DNA from: Atherinomorus stipes
Lineage: Eukaryota > Chordata > Actinopteri > Atheriniformes > Atherinidae
Direction: 5' to 3'
NCBI GenBank assembly: GCA_023101725.1
Contig: JALJCO010003429.1
Coordinates: 930,001 to 994,000, forward strand
Length of the DNA stretch: 64,000 nt
The number at the start of each line of letters is the position of its first letter. Within the stretch, counting starts at the first letter, position 1. This document shows positions 58,960 through 64,000 of this stretch, piece by piece. A model generated the notes under the pieces. That model saw only the letters and a list, made by a program, of their open reading frames with translations. It searched no databases and was not told the DNA's origin. Both the position numbers and the translations under genes were made by a program.

Positions 58960-61430
58960 TTGTTCTGGAAATGTTTCTGTGTTATGGCTTTGAAGATGTT
59001 GAGATGAGTTAGTTGGAAGTTTTGTTAAATAAGGCATAGATGAGGGTGTGGGATAAGTTGGATAGGAAGGTTGGTGGTTTGGTTGTTTCGTTGGTGATTG
59101 ATTGGGAAAAGAAGAAAGATTTTTGTGAATGAAATTAGGAAATAAATAGAGAAGAAAAAGTAAGAAAGAAAAAATAAAATTTTTTTGAAAGATAAGAAGA
59201 TGAAGGAGTTGTTCCTGACTAATATGAGAGAGGCAGAGGTCTTGCTTTTACGTGGGAGGACATAAAGGGTGGAAATTAAAAATGAGGTTTGGGGTTAAAA
59301 ATAGCACAGCATTTGGTTATGCTTTAATGTTTTTTTTGCAGTGCCCGGTTTTTTGCTTTTTCTCCAGAAAGTCAGTGTTTGAAAGAATTTTCGGTTTTGT
59401 GCTTTGATTGGAAAGGTGTTTGGTGATGAATTGGTTTTGGTAAAATGTATGGTTATTTTGACAGTTTTTTGAAACATGGATTTTAAAAATAATAGGTAAA
59501 TGTTTTCTTTATTTTTAAAGGGAAATAAGAGGGCTGTTAATGTGGGCGCCTTTGTTGCTGAAAGTTTTATAAATTGAAATTCAAACTGGAACGCTGTTTT
59601 CAGCCATGAGAGATCACTGGGAGTTAAAGTGCAGTAATAGCACGGTAGATTTTAAAATTGAACGGTTTATGTGGTTATATGGTTAAATTTTCGGTTCGAT
59701 TAGTGTTAAGAGTGATAAATGAGGTATGTTGTTGTTAGGGCTGCCCATTCATTAGATAATTGTTTTTTGGGGATAATGAATGTTGCATAAAAAATGTTGT
59801 TATCTTTAGGAGGTTTCAGGATGCAAGTGCCTACTTTTTAATGTAGAATTGAGATAAGAGCCGGTGTAAAAAGGAAAAAATGAATAAATAAAAATTGATT
59901 ACGGACGACATGATCGATTCATGGAAAGAACAAGTTTTGATGTTTTGTTTGGTTTTTTGTGGAGGGGGGTTAGTAATGTTGATGTATGTAATGATTGATT
60001 ATAGAGCCTGAGGAGTACGTGAAATCTGAGGAAGCGGAGTGCGCCGCATGATGTTGGTACGGATTTGACTGTAAAAGGGTGACGGGAGTTTTAAATTGGA
60101 GGGAAAAGGAGAAAAGGAGAAAAGCGTACAGAAATAATTTAATGTAGAAAAGAAGCTTTTTGGGAAAGGGGAATATGGCTGGACTGAGTGAATGGTAGAG
60201 TGGGAAGTGTTGGCCGCTTCGGGGAGACAGGGTGTGATGTGAATTTTTGTAAATAGTTGTCGGTTTTGTTTTGCTTGAATGTTGAGAAGGTTTTGACTAG
60301 TGTGTGTGGAAGGGGGAGGGGGAGGGGTTAAAAAGGGGGTGTGTTGGGAGACAATAGGGGGTGTAGGGGTGGGAGTGAGCGGGTATGTTGTGGTAGTTGA
60401 AGGTGTGGTGGAGGCGATCTTGGGTGGGGTTATTAGAAGGATCTAGTGGTGCTGGAATTTGTTTTGGTTCCGGGCATGTTCCCATTGAGTGGCGGGGGGG
60501 GGAGGGGGCTGTTGTTGTTCCTATTGGGAGTGGGTGTTGGTAAATGAGGTGTGGGAACGGGGATGTTGCTATCTTTTCTTGCTGGTGTGCACTTGGGCCC
60601 GTCCGGTTAATCCTTGCTTTTTCCTCTCCGGGTGAAACCGTCTGGTTTGTTTTTTTTTTTTTGTATTGGTGGAGGTGGCGTCTACTTTTCAGTTAGTACG
60701 CAACGTGTGTAGGTAAAAATGTGGAGGGTGGAGGGGCGGGCCGGGGAGAATAAGTTTGGAAAGAATAAATGAAAATTGTGTGAAGATTCTCATAGAGTGG
60801 TTTTTGTTCCTTGTTGAGTTGGGGTAAGGAGTGTTTGGGGGGGGATTTAGGGGGTGTGAGGTTGGGGGGGGTGGTGGTGTCGGTAGGGTGTGGGTGGTGG
60901 GGGTGGGCTTATTTTGGGGGGGGTGGTGTCTTTGTTTCCCCCCCCCCCCCTTGTTGGGTGTTGCTGGGTGGAGTTGCCTCCGCTCATACTGAGTGAGTTA
61001 GTTTTTTGGGGTAATGTTCTCGTGCCGTGGTGCGTTTACAATATTGCCGGCTGTGCCTTAGTGCTGGAGGACGCGTTGCATGCTAGTTGCTAACTACGGT
61101 CAACCGTTTTCTTGTACAGTGCTCTTTGTTGAAAAAGTTGGAGAAAAATAAGAAGTTGTTGCTCTTTTACAGTGTGAGAGTGAGTGTTCCTCCGGTCGTC
61201 TCGCTTTCTCGGTTTGGTGTGAGAGGAGACGAAATAAAAATAAAATGTGGGGGGTGGGGGTTTTAAAATGTTTTTTACTGCAACATTGTAATGAAATTAA
61301 ATTTTTTTAAAGTTTACATGTTCAGTTGTGTGTGTGTGTGTGTGGGAGTGTGTGTTGGGGCGCGGTGTGTGTGTGTGCGGGTGTCTTGTTCAGAAAGTGT
61401 GTGTTTTTAAATATTGAATTTTTTGATTTT
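58960..61430 (+). other. C-depleted, G-rich, CpG-retaining block
   Basis: C is strikingly scarce on the plus strand; for example 60301-60360 has 34 G and 1 C. The remaining C are often in CpG (ACGTG, GCGCCGC, TACGG, TTCGG around 60015-60230), unlike most vertebrate DNA. G runs (60842-60925) and a 10-bp C run follow. No gene is evident. GC-skewed, CpG-retaining DNA in vertebrates is known at some promoters that form R-loops; that function here is only a suggestion. A plain GT/G-rich degenerate satellite is the alternative. Confidence 0.6.
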
Positions 61431-62893
61431 TTTTTTTTGTTTTTAAAATAAGATAAATTCGTTTTCCATAAAGTTTGTACATAGTTAATTATTTTAAGTA
61501 CAGTAACATAAAAATGAAAATGTTCATATTAATCAAAAATTACAAGTTCAATAAACTAAAAAGAAGGAAATTGTTCTGGCACTCAACATTTTTAAGTAAG
61601 TTCAACTTTTAAGAAAATTTTAAGTTTACACTCTCAATATAATTAATTATTTTGAACATTTGGGTTTACAGTGTATGGAGGTAAACAAAAAATGTACAGC
61701 ACAATATACATTTATTAAAAGTACAATAAAATATACCAAAAAAGAATTTACTGGATCTGTTTAGTAGTTCCATTCTGAAAACTGAAAATCGTATATGATG
61801 TTCTAATGGAATGTCTGGATCAACATTGTGACAGACTTCATCAGAGCACAACAAATGATCACAATCTTGTTGAGAAAAGTGATTTCATGCACAAAATGGA
61901 ATGTCATTCAGATCAATATCATTTTATTTCAAATCTTTTTGCATATGAAACCCATAACCATTTCTGCAAGAATTCCAGGTGAGCCAGCTCATCATCCTGT
62001 TCATCTGGCTGTTACTTGGCAAACTCAGCAATCTTTACTTCTGCATACATAAAATCCAAACTGTCCTTTTCTTCTTTTTTTTTTTTTTTTTTTTATATTA
62101 AAACCACCTCCAGCACAAACCACATCACCAGGCAAAGCTTCTTCTGCTGTTCTGTGATGTGTTCATCACTGCGCTGCTTCCAGGTCGAGAAACTGAGAAC
62201 GAAAATCTGTCGGTTAATTTCCGAAAATAAGGCGGAATTGAGCCAGATGAGCATGAGGAATGGTCCAGAAATGTAGGGTGTGCAGCTGAGTAACTGCAGT
62301 TAAAGGCAGGTGATTATTAATCAGACATAGCTGCACCTCGTCTGCACACTGCTCCACTTCCTCAGTCAAACCACACACCCCGGCACATGTACACTTCCCC
62401 AACATTCGGTTTTATAGCCCACAAAAAAATTGATAAAAACAATTTCAAAAGCATCACATCAGTGTGAATTTGTCACAATAAATGTATTCAATGACATGTT
62501 TAAAAAAAAGACCAGGACACATCCGTTACTGAAGTAACTGGGGTGGTGTTGTTCGAGTATTTCCCATTATGTTTTGTGTCTTCCCCTTTCTATTATGCAC
62601 CGCAAGTATTGTGTAACATGATATCATTGCTGTTATTTTAATTAAGGCCAACTCTGAAACATCACGGCTCACCCAGAACCGTGATCTTGCGCCGTTCCTG
62701 AGCCTATCAGACAGAGCAGCATGGAAGTGTGGAAAGCCTGAGCAGACTTCCAAGCAAATAATCACCGGCTTCCCCCTCAGAAACTGGTCCCTTCGACTTA
62801 GGACCAGAGACAAGGGCGTGGCTGCATGACACAGAGTTGGCCATCTGATGATATACGAAAGAAGAAGAAGAAGAGGAAGTTTTTATACCTTAC
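61431..62893. other. Non-coding stretch
   Basis: No supported gene. Between 61590 and 61675 CTTTTAAGAAAATTTTAAGT and TTTACAGTGTA resemble another teleost MITE end. A poly-T run lies at 62077-62093. Confidence 0.4.
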
Positions 62894-63069
62894 ACTGACA
62901 ACCATATGCCACGTGGATGTCTCCTTTTTATCAGTTTTAAGGGAACATGATGGCAGATAGGCAGAAGCAAACAATGAGCTTTTAAATATTAAATAATCGA
63001 TTAAGCCTTCCAGCTTTTGAATTTCTTCACCGACATTCAGGTCCATATTTCCTCTCACGCACTGAGCGG
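62894..63069 (-). CDS. Weak candidate exon, family unknown
   Basis: Minus strand: TTGTTGCAG acceptor just before 63069 and GTAAGG donor just after 62894. The frame between is open for all 176 bp (inside a 126-codon frame) and reads QCVRGNMDLNVGEEIQKLEG and later KKETSTWHMVVS. It is not recognised, and the middle is AT-rich, so chance is possible. Confidence 0.25.
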
Positions 63070-64000
63070 CTGCAACAATGATGCCATGTGAGGGGAGATA
63101 GCAGAGACAGTCGGCTACATGTAAGAGTTGATAGTTCACTCTGTTCAAATGGGGCCACTTACACAAGCATACATACACAGTTCTCCGTTGGGCTTAGAAC
63201 AATGCTATCCAAACAAAGGCTGTCTTATCACGCACACTGTCTCAAAAATTTCCATAAAGATGTGATTTGTACCATCACCAAATCAGCACTGAGGGTATAA
63301 GCAGTTTTAATAATACATGAAAAAACCCTAACTGAGGCTGTGGGCTTTTATAGCAATATGAAACTAATGGGAGGAAGCAAAAAGATAGACTTAAGGTAAG
63401 TGCACATTATTTCTATTATTATTTCAAATCTGTTACCTCGTCACACCTTGTTTTCATTTCAGTATTGTGCTTTTCTGAACACACACACACACCCACACAC
63501 ACAAATGGTCTGGTAAATACCCAGCTGTTGCAGTGCTGCTCTTTCTGCTGCTCTACTTTGATGGGAAGGTGTAGCTCACACTGCCCCCATCAGATTGCAG
63601 CAAGTAGTGCACCTCAGCAGACCAGCTGCAGCGGCAGCAGCAGGAGCAGCACTCGTGACTTTCCTGCTGCGAGATGACGCAATGTTAGACTAGACAATAG
63701 ATGTGCATATGATACATCCAACTTGGATGTGACAGGCCTGAACAACACATGATTAATATATGAAGACGACAGATATTATATGTAATCGGACAGCTCACTG
63801 CTATGCTGTAATTTCTTTCTAGATGAAAGTTTATGCAGAAATAATACCTGAATTAAGCATTTAACTGATTTCTGGTAGATAAAGAACAGCAAAACAAAAG
63901 GGATGATAAATAGACAGATAGATGACATTCCCTTCATCAGAGCGCTTTCCAATCACTCTCTATCATCTCACCCTTCATTTACTCATTCATCCAATCATGA
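63070..64000. other. Non-coding stretch
   Basis: A short CA tract at 63480-63502 and a GCAGCAGC-type run near 63628-63648. No gene supported. Confidence 0.45.

Noticed and set aside
1..64000. CRISPR arrays, operons, ribosome binding sites
   Set aside because: The window is vertebrate nuclear DNA; tandem repeats here are microsatellites without spacers.

Overview
The window looks like vertebrate nuclear DNA, most probably from a ray-finned (teleost) fish. It is AT-rich with long non-coding stretches, many microsatellites, candidate exons with GT/AG splice signals, and a repeat mix typical of teleosts: an RTE-type LINE, L2/CR1-type LINE tails, a tRNA-like SINE, Tc1/mariner, PIF-Harbinger and TTAA-target MITEs. 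There is no bacterial-style gene organisation. No complete host gene can be named with confidence; most recognisable coding DNA belongs to mobile elements or their remains.

Layout. 1-4 kb holds a 1.4 kb foldback element (2221-3597) and a dispersed repeat. A candidate minus-strand host exon lies at 5263-5533. 7.9-11.75 kb is a nest of DNA transposons: two inverted PIF-Harbinger copies carrying only a decayed Myb/SANT-like gene, a third Harbinger-like end, and beside or inside the right copy a 911-bp internally deleted Tc1/mariner element with DD36E spacing and TA duplications. 15.3-16.8 kb has a reversed SINE, a reversed RTE fragment and a MITE. 17.9-20.3 kb has a LINE tail, GAT arrays and a second SINE copy. 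22.6-23.7 kb is a decayed Tc1 transposon, followed by a complete 396-bp MITE with TTAA duplications. 24.4-39 kb is mostly non-coding with microsatellites, a dispersed repeat in both orientations and tRNA-like remnants.

The most unusual unit is at about 39.24-40.63 kb: a GC-rich intronless segment with a 152-codon ORF for a small single-pass membrane protein with a coiled-coil-like tail, ending in an L2-type retrotransposon tail. The same tail motif ends a degraded LINE at 47.8-48.1 kb on the other strand. From 50.5 to 52.8 kb there is an unidentified repeat that starts GA-rich and ends near a perfect 54-bp palindrome.

53.2-56.9 kb holds the clearest gene: an intact RTE-type LINE (endonuclease plus reverse transcriptase) with 14-bp target duplications, inserted in a MITE. 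The upstream-most ATGs of its ORF come from the target duplication, not the element. 58.2-58.8 kb has two frameshifted exons of a teleost multicopy gene family. 59-61.4 kb is strongly C-depleted and G-rich on the + strand while keeping CpG. The last 2.5 kb is mostly featureless apart from one weak candidate exon.

Functionally the window is best read as retrotransposon partnerships (RTE with SINE; an L2-type LINE with the short membrane-protein element) and layered DNA-transposon debris, in an intergenic or intronic setting.
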